A stretch of DNA of 64,000 nucleotides from Oncomelania hupensis (GCA_036898135.1 CM072516.1:61536240-61600239); one strand, 5' to 3'. Shown: positions 41,740 to 53,334, counted from the first letter of the stretch. The notes: a model not told the origin generated them from the sequence alone. A program made the numbers and translations.

Positions 41740-42182
41740 ACATAATCACCGTCAACGCCATTAATCACAGATGTACCAGGTGCACAATAATTAAAACGCA
41801 TTGCAAGTGCTTGTAAAGTAACTTCATACGTCCGGAAGATTCCATCAAAATATAAAAATGGCATCTTCACCGTTCTCGGACATACCAGGATGTACAATGG
41901 TGAAAATGCATTTCAACCTTCGTAAAAGTAAACAAAAAAAAGTAATGTGTCCGGTGTTTTTCGCCAAATGTGAAAAATGGCATCTTCATTGATCGCAGAC
42001 GAACCAGGATGCACAGTATTAAAAGTTCATTGCATCCTGTCATTGCATCCTGCGCAGAAAAAAAATCGTTGTCAGGTAAATTCCTCCAAAATGACAATAT
42101 GGCATCTCCCACTGGCCTCAGATATACCACGGTGCTCAATGATAAACATGCACTGCAGCCGCTGGTCAGAAAATCACTGTCC
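41740..42182. repeat. Degenerate ~115-bp tandem repeat, four units
   Basis: Words like ACCAGGATGTACAATGGTGA recur near 41770, 41879, 41998 and 42120, with TATAAAAATGGCATCTTCA-like words between. The minus-strand frames over it are internally repetitive (KMPFxxF). Confidence 0.75.
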
Positions 42183-42609
42183 TATTTCCTATTCCTATTC
42201 TATCCCATAACTCGGAGGTCGTACGGGCACCACAGATGATCGTTTAACCAGCGTACTCCTCCATCTTTCCCTGTCCTCAGCAACCCTGATGGTTTCGCTC
42301 AGTGTCAAACCAGTCCATTCTTGAATGTTGTCCTCCCACCTCTTTTTCGGTCTCCCTCTTCTTCTACCTCCTTGCACTGTGCCTTGCAGGATGGTCTTTG
42401 CAAGACCTGATGATCTGGTGACGTGGCCATACCATCGGAGTTTCCGTTTTTTCACCACTGTGAGCAGGTCATCTTGTTGTCCAATGGCATGTGTGATGGT
42501 CTGTCGGACTTCGTCGTTGGTAATGTGCTGGGCATAGGAAATGCCCAGAAGTCTTCTGTAGCACCTCATCTCAATTCTTCGTTGGAGATCTGCTGTGAGG
42601 GTCCTTGTC
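42183..42609 (-). mobile_element. 5'-truncated GGATA-tailed LINE
   Basis: The minus-strand frame 42569-42195 covers MRCYRRLLGISYAQHITN to RPPSYGIE, followed by (TATCC)-type tail bases at 42183-42205. TCACTGTCC on both sides (42174-42182, 42610-42618) is a 9-bp target duplication. The frame is essentially intact. Confidence 0.9.
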
Positions 42610-42774
42610 TCACTGTCCGGGAGATTGAAATTACCTTTGTCGCCGTAAATCGCTTTGGTCCCGATTTCGAGCTGACCACTTCAAACCACCCACTACACTG
42701 AAACACGCAGACCTCCAGACCTTGCTTGTATTGTAGCACATGGAGTTAGTAAAGCTTGTTTTCAAAACAGATCG

Positions 42775-42975
42775 ACGCAAATTTAAGACCAATAACTCTT
42801 TTCCCCTGCCATGTAAAGCTCATCAAAAAGGTACCAACACATTAGAATATAATAATCCTTTCACATGCACTAAGCAGAACTTATTTTGAGAAGCATTGTA
42901 TACCAATTTGTGACCTAAAACCCTTTCTCCCTGCTATGTAAAGTTCGTCCAATGGGCACACCATTAACCTGCAAA
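42775..42975. repeat. Two diverged ~135-bp units
   Basis: CTGCCATGTAAAGCTCATC and CTGCTATGTAAAGTTCGTC, each preceded by AAGACCAATAACTC / GACCTAAAACCC-like words, lie about 137 bp apart. Confidence 0.5.
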
Positions 42976-43349
42976 CCTTTTACCTGTCAATATCCTAGAT
43001 CACTGACAGAGTTTCCTCCGAATGAAGGGTCCTAACTACTTTCTTCAAGCCGTTTTACATCGACAAAACTTTTGTTGTAAGTTACAGGTTTTTTTATTTG
43101 TTTTCCCCGTCTTTTTCATCTCCAAGGAAGCAAAATATATATAAAAGAAACAAACAAGAAAGATAACTCCGCAATTGAAAACGTCGAACATCTACCCAAT
43201 TAAAACACAACAACTTATTCTTTATTAAAGTAGTATTTATGCTTGATTTATTTTTTTGAAAAAATTTTTAAAACAAAAACACGGACAACAATTTTATTTA
43301 AATCATTAGAATTTATGTTGTATTAATATATTTGGTAAGTAATGAAGTT

Positions 43350-43409
43350 GTTTATTGATTCATTGTTGCTTTAGGTCCAGCGGACTCTTCCGAGCCAAAT
43401 CAGGACCGG
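43350..43409 (-). mobile_element. 60-bp 5'-truncated copy of the ~570-bp retroposon
   Basis: On the minus strand: GGTCCTGATTTGGCTCGG, AAGAGTCCGCTGGACC, then an AATG/AATC tail. AGTAATGAAGTT flanks it exactly (43338-43349 and 43410-43421). Severe 5' truncation with an exact duplication is the signature of target-primed reverse transcription. Confidence 0.88.
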
Positions 43410-43628
43410 AGTAATGAAGTTAGACTTTGGGATTCAAACCAGCCCTAACATGAATCATACCTCTTCTCCAATCCTTGTCATTTAAGTTGATATATCGAAA
43501 ATGAAAACGGGTAGGGAGGGTGGTTTGTGGGAGGGTGGTTTGTGGGAGGATGAAAAAGAAAAAGAAGAGGAGGAGGAGGGAGGGAGAAAGAAGAAGAGAA
43601 GGAAAGAAGAAGCGTGTATGTTGGTTAT

Positions 43629-43721
43629 AGATCGCCGTATTTTGAGTCTGATATAAAAATAAGGCGCGTATATCATCCAGTATGAAGAAGAAGAAGAAGA
43701 AGAAGAAGAAGAAGAAGAAGA
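43629..43721 (+). mobile_element. 3' end of SINE family B with (GAA)n
   Basis: ATAGATCGCCGTATTTTGAG and AAGGCGCGTATATCATCCAG match the family B 3' end seen inverted at 45850-45900. It runs into (GAA)n at 43682-43721 instead of (ATT)n. Confidence 0.7.
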
Positions 43722-43992
43722 AGAGTTATCTTATCTTACAAAAATCGCGAATCACTTTAAATGCTGCAAGGGTTTAAGCGCGTAAAAGATGAACAGGCAA
43801 TTTTGATGAAGTGTTTGCCTTCAGCAGATCACCTGCTTGTCTGCAAATGATGATGCTTCCTTACTGTCACGTGATACGTTGCTAAACTTAAAAAATCTAT
43901 TAACAAAAATATATTATTGTTTCCGTTCGCAATCACTTTCCTGGTTATTAGCTGTTTTAACATAAGACAACAGAGAAGCAAATCTCCAGTGA

Positions 43993-44190
<198 letters not shown>

Positions 44191-44463
44191 CATTCTTGTT
44201 TCTTTCGCAGCCTCTTACACTGCTTTAACCGATTATAGTTATGACGTAGAACTAGGAAACAAACCAGGTGAAATCACAATGCATCTTGAGCGCGCATTAT
44301 TTTGTTGTCTTCCTTCCTGTTTCGATCACTTTCCAAGTTCGGAGCTGATTGCAGCTATGACAATAGAAGACCAACAACACCAACAGCTAAAGGCATCCTC
44401 CATATACATTTTCCCCCTTTAGTTCTTTCTCCACCAATTTGTCCAGTGTAAGCTGTTTTAAGA

Positions 44464-44704
44464 ATGAATGAATGAACGATGTCAAGCTTAACGTTAACAC
44501 CCACCATTGGAGATACGACAATCGGGGGTAACCCTCCCAGGGAAGAGGGGTAAGTAACCTCAATCAACACTGAACCACCAGAGCAATCCTGCTGCTTTTG
44601 AGGACGGTGACCTAGGGCCGCTTTTATTTTGCCTACCACGGGATTTGAACCTGGATCATCGCTGTGCCAGGCGAACGCTCTTCTGCTGAGCTGCTGTGGT
44701 GGGT
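44464..44704 (-). mobile_element. tRNA-derived SINE, family A, minus-strand copy
   Basis: The minus strand from 44704 reads CCCACCACAGCAGCTCAGC, GAGCGTTCGCCTGGCAC, GGTTCAAATCCCGTGGT (B box), then GATTGCTCTGGTGGTTCA and an ATTC-rich tail at 44464-44478. It aligns along its length to 16991-17215. Confidence 0.82.
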
Positions 44705-44812
44705 TCTGGTTTAATAGATTACAGTTAAGGTGAACATAAAAATGAAAACAAACAAACAAACGCATACGACTTCTTGAATACAGTTTGAATTTTTGCTTTA
44801 TCCTCGATTACT

Positions 44813-45125
44813 TTTGCAAGATTGGGAATTACTTTGCAAGATTAGGGATTGCTTTGCAAGATTGGGGATTACCTTACGAGATTAGGGATTGCTTTGCAAG
44901 ATTGGGGATTACTTTGCAAGATTAGGGATTGCTTTGCAAGATTGGGGATTACTTTGCAAGAAGAGGGATTGCTTTGCAAGATTGGGGGTTACTTTGCAAG
45001 GATAGGGATTGCTTTGCAAGTTTGGGAATTACCTTGCAAGATTAGGGATTGCTTTACAAGATTGGGGATTACTTTGCAAGATTAGGGATTGCTTTGCAAG
45101 ATTGGGAATTACCTTGCCAGATTGA
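44813..45125. repeat. 20-bp minisatellite with a 40-bp higher-order period
   Basis: The unit GATTGGGGATTACTTTGCAA alternates with GATTAGGGATTGCTTTGCAA, giving a two-unit super-repeat, about 15 units. The 78-codon frame through it is a by-product. Confidence 0.95.
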
Positions 45126-45772
45126 GGGAGTCCACTCGGACCACGTATTTTCGACAGATCCTTTTAACATTGATAATGAGTGTTGCCCCACCTAAATAAA
45201 ACAAAAGCTTACCACAACAGCAACAACCCCCCGCCCCCCCGCCTCCCTAAAGAAAAACCCACACGATTCTTTCGAAAGTATAGTTGTTTGTTGAAATGAA
45301 AAAAATCCGTGTTTTTAATTATTATTATTATTTTTTATTGTTGTGCCTATTAATAGCAACAGCTGTTGGCTACCCAGCCAACATTCTGGAGCTAAAAATA
45401 GCAGCAACCCAAGCCGGTAAGAGACAGAACCCGTAAAAACAATGCCTTGTAAAATTTTTCGTTTTAGATTGATAAAATAAACCTACCCTACCCTGCCCTG
45501 CTCTATCCCAGACAACAAAACACGCATTCTTCCAGCCGCTTGGATCACTCTGAAATAGGGTCAAAGGTCACACGGCTATGGTATCGATGTACCGCTAAAA
45601 AAACCAAGAAAACTCATTCTCTGTCAGGACCGAAGTTGAAGATTCCAAATGCTGTAGCGGTTGGTTTGAGCAACGAAAGTCCACTGTATCATTGTGCCAT
45701 GAGATAACAATGGGAATGTTAGGGTAACCCCATTTTCGCCAAAAGCAAACAAAGCCTTTTAAACGGATGGTC

Positions 45773-45774
<2 letters not shown>
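45126..45774. other. No gene seen
   Basis: C-run near 45230 and an ATT patch near 45320. No coding signal. Confidence 0.5.
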
Positions 45775-45852
<78 letters not shown>

Positions 45853-46212
45853 AGGATGCTATGTACGCGCCTTTCCCCAAAGCTCAAAGCGCGGCGATCT
45901 TTACCAATATACACGCTCACCTGTCTCATTTACCCTCACACACTCCAAATACACATACATCACTCAAACAGGTGGTGTAAAGGCAGGGAGATCGCTATTA
46001 GAAGACAAGAAAATCGAATTTTTATTTTTGAAATTTTTATATTGACTGCCTCCTGTACCATTATTGAAGGGAGGGAGGAAACCGGAGTGCCCGGAGAAAA
46101 CACTCGGTGACCTCACTAGTCTCGTACCTAAGTCACATACCCTTGCGGGAATCGAACCCGCGACCTTCGGCATAGGAAACCGGCGACTTATCCACTGCGC
46201 CACGAGGCCACC
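45775..46212 (-). mobile_element. tRNA-derived SINE, family B, full-length copy
   Basis: The minus strand from 46212 shows a tRNA-like head: GGCCTCGTGGCGCAGTGG (A box) and GCGGGTTCGATTCCCGC (B box with a pairing T stem). The central part contains GTTTTCTCCGGGCACTCCGG and TTTCCTCCC, reminiscent of a conserved domain shared by animal SINEs (possibly the Meta domain; from memory, unverified). The 3' end is CGCGCTTTGAGC, AAGGCGCGTACATAGCATCC followed by (ATT)n at 45775-45851. Confidence 0.82.
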
Positions 46213-46751
46213 CCATCTAGCTGATTACAGTTACACTGTAGCTGCATATAAACGAGATATCGAGCTTTGAACATTGGGTCGTTTAATAAGATTTGAAGGG
46301 TTTAGGTTTTAAAATCTGGATTTTTACTTGTACTAAACCCCAATTAATTAACACAAAAGCAAATTTAACTACTACCAACCAGCTTACGATTGAATACAAT
46401 CAATATATATAGCATAACGCAACATATAAGCCTATACTACTCTTAATAAGACCAATAATAAAGATTTAAGTAAAACAAGTTCAAGAGGTTTCTTTTAAAT
46501 GATGTAATAATTTTATGATTTACACTCCAAAGGAATTAAAGCATTCCATACGGATGCACCATAAAATGAAATAACTTGTTTATACTGATGAATGCCGGAA
46601 AGCGACAATTTATATAGTGTTTTTTTTTTTAAATTAAAAAGGCATGTTTAATTGAAATTAACATCCACATTCTTTGGGCGGCCTCTTGTGGATTATTTTA
46701 AAACAATGTTGGAACAGATCACCTTTAGGTTGTAAAAGAATACAAACAAGG

Positions 46752-46756
<5 letters not shown>
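46213..46756. other. No gene seen, AT-rich
   Basis: Short frames only. Confidence 0.5.
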
Positions 46757-46811
<55 letters not shown>

Positions 46812-46820
46812 GAGAGAGAG

Positions 46821-46852
<32 letters not shown>
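46757..46852. repeat. (GA)n then (GAA)n microsatellite
   Basis: GA units to about 46820, then GAA units. GTTAGCATC/TTAGCATCTGCATTCC follow. Confidence 0.96.
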
Positions 46853-46854
<2 letters not shown>

Positions 46855-47299
46855 AACGGTTAACTTATGTTAGCATCTGATATTAGCATCTGCATTCCTT
46901 GTGCGATCTCTTTTGGAGTTTTAAGAAGTTAGAAAAGATCACATGTAGGTAGGATGCAGTAGAATACAAACATGGAAAAATACATATTTTAATACTGGTT
47001 TGCGTTTGCGTTGTCAATGTAAAGAAGGTTTTGTGAAAGGATGGGTTGAGGATGGGGGTGACGAGGGCAGTGGGCGGTGCATGTTCAAATTTAAAGTCAA
47101 AGTGAACAATTCTGTATTTTAAAAAAAACTAACAAAATGGGAGATGTGGATGACATCAATATAATTACGGCAGACTTTGTCGTGCACGGGCTCTTCACAT
47201 AGTGTGGGGGTTGAGTCCTTTGTTGTATTTCAAGACCTGTCCGGAAATACTTTAAAATAGACTGGGAGGGGGAAAAGGGGGAGGAGGGTGATGAACGAG

Positions 47300-48370
47300 C
47301 CAATTGTCAGTCGGTCGATCCGTCCGTCAGTTCGTTGGAAGCCTTGTTTCAGGAATTACAACGGATTTTAACCAAACGTCATTGGAACATTACTTAGGCT
47401 AGTGGCTTGTCTCCCGTGCCATCATATTTGCTCTGTCGCCAAAGTCAAGGTCACTGAAGTGTATTTGCTGCTAAGCACGTTTTGCTCATTATCTTAAAAA
47501 CGCCTTAAGGGATTTTTTCTTTTAGTTTTTGTATACAGATACTTCAAATCATTGGCCATCCTTTAGCAGAAGTCCGGTTGTCGGTCAGTTAGACGGTCCG
47601 TCGCTCCCAATGTCCCTTTTTGTGTTCAAAACACATTTTTGGGTTATATTTCAAGAATGATTAAACCCAAAGTCATCTCTTTTTTTAAACTTTGCGGATA
47701 CTTGAACAAAGGTAAGGCTGCTGCGCTCCCTTGTGATCGCCATCTTTCTATATGCTTGCGAAACATGGACCCTCACAGCAGATGTCCAACGAAGAATACA
47801 AAGCATGGAGATGAGGTGCTACAAAAGACTTTTGGGCATTTCCTATACCCAGCACATCACCAACGACGAAGTCCGACAGACCATCACACAAGCCATTGGA
47901 CAACACGATGACCTGCTCACAGTGGTGAAGAAATTGAAACTCCGATGGTATGGCCACGTCACCAGATCATCAGGTCTTGCAAAGACCATCCTGCAAGGCA
48001 CAGTGCAAGGAGGTAGAAGAAAAGAGGGAGGCCGAAAAAGACGTGGGAGGACAACATTCGAGAATGGACTGGTTTGACACTGAGCGAAACAATTAGGGTT
48101 GCTGAGGACAGGGAAAGATGGAGTACGCTGGTTAAACGAACATCTGCATGTGGTGCTCCTACGACCTCCGAGTTACGGGATAGGATAGGGTAGGATAGGA
48201 TATTTGAACTACTGCTAATCGTGTTAAATCATTATTATTTGTACTTTCCCAGTGCTTCAAGGTCATTTTGCGTCACTATTTTGTAAACACGTTTTGCGCG
48301 GTATCTGAAAAGAAGCTCAACCGATTTTAATAAGTTTGCCCCGTACACATAGTTCAGAACGTGGCCAATC
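47300..48370. repeat. Degenerate tandem repeat of GTCCGTC/ACACGTTTTGCTC type, split by a LINE
   Basis: Each unit has GTCGGTC...GTCCGTC, then AAGCACGTTTTGCTCATTAT or a decayed form, then ACGGATTTTAA and a CATTGG/ATAC word. Units are seen near 47320, 47478, 47627 and 48280. The GGATA-tailed LINE at 47708-48200 has inserted into one. Confidence 0.65.
47708..48200 (+). mobile_element. 5'-truncated GGATA-tailed LINE
   Basis: It starts GTAAGGCTGCTGCGCTCCC, earlier in the ORF than the other copies. It encodes LYACETWTLTADVQRRIQ through NDEVRQTITQAIG, then loses frame near 48025, and ends (GGATA)n. GGATACTTGAAC before and GGATATTTGAAC after are an imperfect 12-bp target duplication (the first bases overlap the tail). 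Confidence 0.88.
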
Positions 48371-48935
48371 ATTCCACGTTTTCCTTTTTATGTTTCGTTA
48401 AGGGAAAGCCGAGTCACAACTCCGCCAAAAATTCTAAAACTTTTTTTTTTCTCACAAAATGCTTCCTTTTCCCCTTTACGCACGTTTTATGCCTAGAAAT
48501 ACATTTGAATGGCTTGCCATCTTCTTTTGTCTCTGATACTCTCCTTAGCGAGCTGTGAAATAGGACCGAGCGAGAGCCTTTCCCTAGTCTTTTTAGCACC
48601 TGCGACACGCTTTGGGTTTCGCGCTCTCGGTCGTTCAAAGCAGCGTGCAAGTCATTACCTTTCGCTATGAAACATTTTAACGATGAAAGGAACATTGTCG
48701 TCAACACTAATTAATTATAAACTTTGGATCCCTCCTCTTCACTGGATGACTATTGATTTCAGCCACTTTTAGAGTATGTAAGCACCCTACTGGCTAAAAA
48801 GGCTAGTTCATTTCTATTTTTGCTTCACGTTTAATTTTTGTTCTCGTTTTTGTTTGTTCTCAACCTGCTTTGTGATTGTAAAAAATGAAAAAGTATTAGA
48901 AATAAAAGGAATGGTACTTTTTTTGTTCACAAACA
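48371..48935. other. No gene seen
   Basis: A 97-codon minus frame (48707-48414) has no recognisable motif. Confidence 0.5.
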
Positions 48936-49060
48936 CACACACACACATGCACACACACAAACACACACCCACGCACACACACCTACACGCACACATACAC
49001 GCACACACACGCACACCCACTCATACACACACGCGCATACACACACATACACACACACAC
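48936..49060. repeat. Imperfect (CA)n microsatellite
   Basis: CA with CATGCA, CACGCA and CACCCA variants. Confidence 0.93.
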
Positions 49061-49792
49061 ATGTATAAGCCGATCAATCGGGAATGTTACCAAAACAAGG
49101 TACAATAAATTAGGGAATGGTCTTTTTCTCGGCGATATTAACAAATCAAATGTTTTATTTGATAAAATTAAGTCGATTTATGAATGACTTGCAGAATTGG
49201 AGAGGGGGAGGGGGGGTAATCTGCCCTTTAAACTTGATTTAGTTCGTAGCACAGCCATATTTCGACAAATTGGAAAGGTGCGATTTCTCAATATTTACGG
49301 TTGTGCTATACTGTTTTTGAGTAGGAAATATGTATTTTAAGGGGAAGATTTTTGCTTCCCAATTTCTTTTAACTACCCTATTTGTTACCACGTTAATATG
49401 AACAAAATCCCCAGATGTGCAGTTATACAAGCACACACACAAACACACACACACACACACTCAAACGCGCGCGCACCCTCACACAATTAACTTCGTAGGC
49501 TAAAATTAATCAAAACACTTTCCAATCCTTCTGCATAGTAACCTGTCATATGGCTGCTTTCATCTATATGCTCTTGCAGAGCCAGAATGATGGTGCCATG
49601 CAAAGTAAAAATCTATATTTTAAACATGTTCCTTGAACGTCACTTAGTTGGTGTGTGTTTGTGTGTGTGTATGTGTGTATGCGTGTGCGGCGACATAAGC
49701 CTTGAAATGGGTGACTAACCTTGCTTTTTATGCAGGAAATGGGTGAGTGTATTAGCCACCCAGTTTTTTCCAGCCACCCACTTTTTTCTAAG
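49061..49792. other. No gene seen
   Basis: A short (CA)n at 49432-49460 and (TG)n at 49650-49685. Confidence 0.5.
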
Positions 49793-50063
49793 TACACAGT
49801 AGTGCTCTTTTAGTGCATGGGAGTGCAGTTGTAGTGCATGAGAGTGTTTTAAGTACAAGGGGGTGCTCTATCCGGGACGGAGAAAATCCAGTCAATTTTC
49901 AAAATATTTTGCAAGAAAGTTCGACCTATTTCGTCGCCTATAGGAGACAAACTAGGTCAACTTTAGAGACGGAAAGAGCCAATTTTGCATTAGATTCTTA
50001 CATTTCTAGAAGAAGTTTGCGTTCTTTCCGTCAAAAAATCACTTTCCGATTCCTACATTCTTA
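49793..50063 (+). repeat. ~270-bp dispersed repeat, copy 1
   Basis: AGTGCATGGGAGTGCAGTTG, CTATCCGGGACGGAG, AACTAGGTCAACTTT and TTCCGATTCCTACATTCT recur in order at 51737-52032. Confidence 0.8.
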
Positions 50064-51449
50064 GTAAAACCCAGTCTTGGTGTTCTACGTACTTGTGTGT
50101 GTGTGTTCAAAACATGCTTAAAAACACTTCTAAATAATTCTCAATGAGGATACAGTTTCAAAACGTTTAAATACACCGCAATGTGTACTGTCGAGTTTTG
50201 GTTTCTTAAAGACTTTAAACAACACTAGCTTTTTGCCTATTCACTTGGGGAAAGAAGGGTTACTACAGCTAGTTTTCTTTCTTTTTCTGTTTCTTTTTCT
50301 CTCGTTCGTTTGCACGTACTTGGGCTCTATTTTATGTGATCGTCCTTCTTTGATCTCTCTATACGTTTTCTTTCGGTTTTTTTCAACTTATATATCTGTA
50401 CACTTTTATTTGTGTGAGTGCGCGCGTTTGCGTGTGTAGCAAATCCTTATTTCCTCTTTCAAGATTGCGTTAGTTACTCTTCTGGGCAAGAAGATCTGAA
50501 AATGTCCTGCTTTATTGGAGTTCTTTTACCATTGAAATTTCAATGGATTTATGGATTTTGTGGTTTTCTTCTCTTCCTACCTCCTCTCTTCCTCCTTCTT
50601 GCTTTTGTCTTCCATGTTTGAGAGAGAGAAAGAGAAAGAGAGAGTGGGGGTTGAGGTAAAAGGTGGGTGGGTTGGAGGGCTTGAGAGAGAAGACTCTAGA
50701 ACATTGCAACCGTACTTTACACTTTGAAATTAGGCAAGAGTTCCGTAAGCTAAAACAACTTATAAGCTAGTTGGGGTGGGGAGAGGGGGGAGGGGAAGAG
50801 AGAGACAGACAGACAGATACAGACAGAGACAGAAAGACAGAGAGAAACAGAGAAAGCGCGTGGAGAAGCTAGCCAACCGGACACCGTGCTGTCCTTATCC
50901 AGTGCGACTAATTACTTCAGTCATAAATCAGCTGCAACTTATCACACGAATCACAAATTAATTTGATTTTCGTTCCGCGCATAAAACAGAAATCATTCCG
51001 AAAAATCAGAACAAATGAAAATGCGAACTAATTATTTTAATTGTATCAACAACAACACAAAAAACATGTAATTAATTTGAAAAAAAAATACGGAAAGAGG
51101 GGTGGGGGACGAATGGGGAGAACGGCGGATGAGGTTAGGAGACAAAGATGACATTAAGAACTTGACGTAAGGACAATGTGTCTCAAGTTACAATAACATT
51201 TTCACAAGCTTCAGCTATTGAATATTTGCAGTTACAACGTGGCAGCTGGAAGCACCTGTTTTATCGCGACGACCGATGTAGTTCTGCAGCTAGCACGACC
51301 AGTCTTATGTTTCAAATTGGAAATAAAATCAGAGTCTTCATCGGAATTGACAAAATCGTTTTAAATTAGTTTCTTCCTTGTTGTAAAAATAAAAATTAGA
51401 ATTGGAAAATAATTATTAATTTAAAACTCAACAACAGTGGTGTGTGTTT
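50064..51449. other. No gene seen
   Basis: (GA)-rich patches near 50620 and 50800. Short frames without motifs. Confidence 0.5.
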
Positions 51450-51598
51450 GTGAGTGTGTGTATGTGTGTGTGTGTGTGTGCGTGAGGGAAGGAAAAAGAG
51501 AGAGAGAGACTATTTGCCATATTTGCGACATGTATTTCATTATCTGTTGCATTGTACCTACTGCGCTTTTCCACAAAGTGTGTGTGTGTGTGTGTGTG

Positions 51599-51640
<42 letters not shown>
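51450..51640. repeat. (TG)n and (TTG)n microsatellites
   Basis: TG at 51450-51482 and 51578-51600, then TTG to 51640. The intervening DNA is unique. Confidence 0.93.
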
Positions 51641-51736
51641 ATAACGACAGAAATAAGAAACGGAATTTACTTTTTCAGTCAAAAATGGGGTAATTTGCTC
51701 GTTCCTCATTTGTCTCGCGTTCCCCATTTGTTTCGA

Positions 51737-52032
51737 AGTACGCGGGAGTGATTTTTTTAGTGCATGAGAGTGCAGTTGTAGTGCATGAGAGTGTTTTAAG
51801 TACAGAGGAGTGCACTATCCGGGACGGAGGGAACGCAGTCCGTTTCGGAAAAAATTTGGAAGAAATTTAGACCTATATCGTCCCCTATAGGACACGAACT
51901 AGGTCAACTTTCTCGAAAAGGGGTAGGGTAAGGGCTAGTTGCAGCGCTGCAACTAGCCCTTACCCTAACCCTTTTCTCTTCCAAAATGCTTTTTTTCTGT
52001 CAAAAATGTGCTATCCGATTCCTACATTCTAA
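51737..52032 (+). repeat. ~270-bp dispersed repeat, copy 2, with palindrome insert
   Basis: It matches 49793-50063 on both sides of a 62-bp palindrome (51915-51976). Confidence 0.8.
51915..51976. repeat. 62-bp near-perfect palindrome with telomere-like words
   Basis: The 31-bp arms differ at one base and meet at GCAGC|GCTGC with no spacer. The arms contain TAGGGTAAGGG and, on the other side, CCCTTACCCTAACCC. Confidence 0.93.
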
Positions 52033-52061
52033 AATTACCTCGTTTGTCACCGCGCACAAGA

Positions 52062-52062
<1 letters not shown>

Positions 52063-52124
<62 letters not shown>
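52063..52124. repeat. (TG)n microsatellite
   Basis: Pure TG, about 60 bp, with imperfect TG-rich sequence to 52310. Confidence 0.96.
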
Positions 52125-52125
<1 letters not shown>

Positions 52126-52673
52126 ATTTGTACCTATTGCAAATTTCTTTTTGTGTGTGTAGGTAATGTGTCTTTGTGTGTTTGTGCGTGTGTGTGTTAT
52201 GTTTGAGTGTGAGTGAATGTAGCGAGTAGGTCTGTGTTTGTATTTGTTTCTCCGTGTGTGAACGTGAGTGTGCGCGCGCCCGCGTGCGCGCGTGTGTGTG
52301 TGCGATGACTTTGTTTTCGTTTAGAAGTGTAGTGAGTGAGTGTTTTGCAATTGCGCAGAACGTGAGTGCTAACTTTGAATGTGAGTGCTCTAAAGGGAAA
52401 CACATAGGACACCTTCTATTGTTATAGGAAATTGTGGCGTTTTGAGGGCCAAATGCTGGAACAGAAGCGATTATTGCTGACAGTCACTCTCGGTTGGGCC
52501 TAAATTGTTGGGGAGGCCCGTTGCCCTCGGTTAAAATTGCCCCATGCCCCTCTCCTCAACCTTCTACCAACACATTCCTCCTAACACCTTTTGCATCTTT
52601 GCCCACTCACCCCACCCTCCCACCTTCCTACCCCACCCTCGTGCATATATTTTCTGCTTGCTTTTGGAAGAAA

Positions 52674-52686
52674 CACACACACCGAT

Positions 52687-52717
<31 letters not shown>

Positions 52718-52805
52718 CACACATAGACACACGGAGGAAAACGCACGGACACAGACACACGGACACACACATACTTACACACACATACAGACACACACAC
52801 ACACA
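52674..52805. repeat. (AC)n-rich microsatellite
   Basis: AC with GACACACGGA-type interruptions. Confidence 0.93.
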
Positions 52806-52959
52806 CAAACTTGTTTTCACAGCGTCATTATGACTTTCCTGAAATGCCACATACCTTGTGTCGACAATGGGTCTATATAAATAAGGGTCAATGGGTTTAT
52901 ATAAATACTAACATTTTGTCCCCTTTTTAAAGTACTTTCAAGTCTTCTAAGTCTAAACC

Positions 52960-53012
52960 AAAACCTAACCCTAACCCAAACCTTTACCCTAACACAGCTC
53001 TAACCCTAACGG
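52960..53012. repeat. Degenerate CCCTAA telomere-like stretch
   Basis: AACCTAACCCTAACCC, TTTACCCTAACA and CTCTAACCCTAACGG occur within about 50 bp. Confidence 0.6.
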
Positions 53013-53068
53013 ATCTTAGATTTGACGTCAAAAACAAGTTATGTAGATGTTCATTAGTTTGTCCAAGT

Positions 53069-53070
<2 letters not shown>

Positions 53071-53119
<49 letters not shown>
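53071..53119. repeat. (AC)n microsatellite
   Basis: Pure AC. Confidence 0.96.
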
Positions 53120-53120
<1 letters not shown>

Positions 53121-53334
53121 CAAAAAGCTATCACCATCTCCACCTGCACCACCACCACTAAAAAACAACAACATAGGGAATGGACACAGGTCTTCCGTGT
53201 ATCAGCCTGGTAAAGGAGTGGTGAAGTTTGGAGTTTTAGGATATTAATGTCATCAATTAAGCGTGCGGTGCTTCCACCGATAAAACGATTTGCTGAAAGT
53301 GGTTGGTGTTGGTGTTTCTGCGAGTGTGTGTAAC

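Noticed and set aside
41867..42139. Minus-strand 90-codon protein with repeated KMPFxxF
   Set aside because: Explained by the degenerate ~115-bp tandem repeat.
44849..45085. 78-codon protein with LCKIG repeats
   Set aside because: Produced by the 20-bp minisatellite.
46140..46212. Functional tRNA gene on the minus strand
   Set aside because: The T stem pairs, but the sequence is continuous with a SINE body and its 3' end recurs elsewhere without the head.
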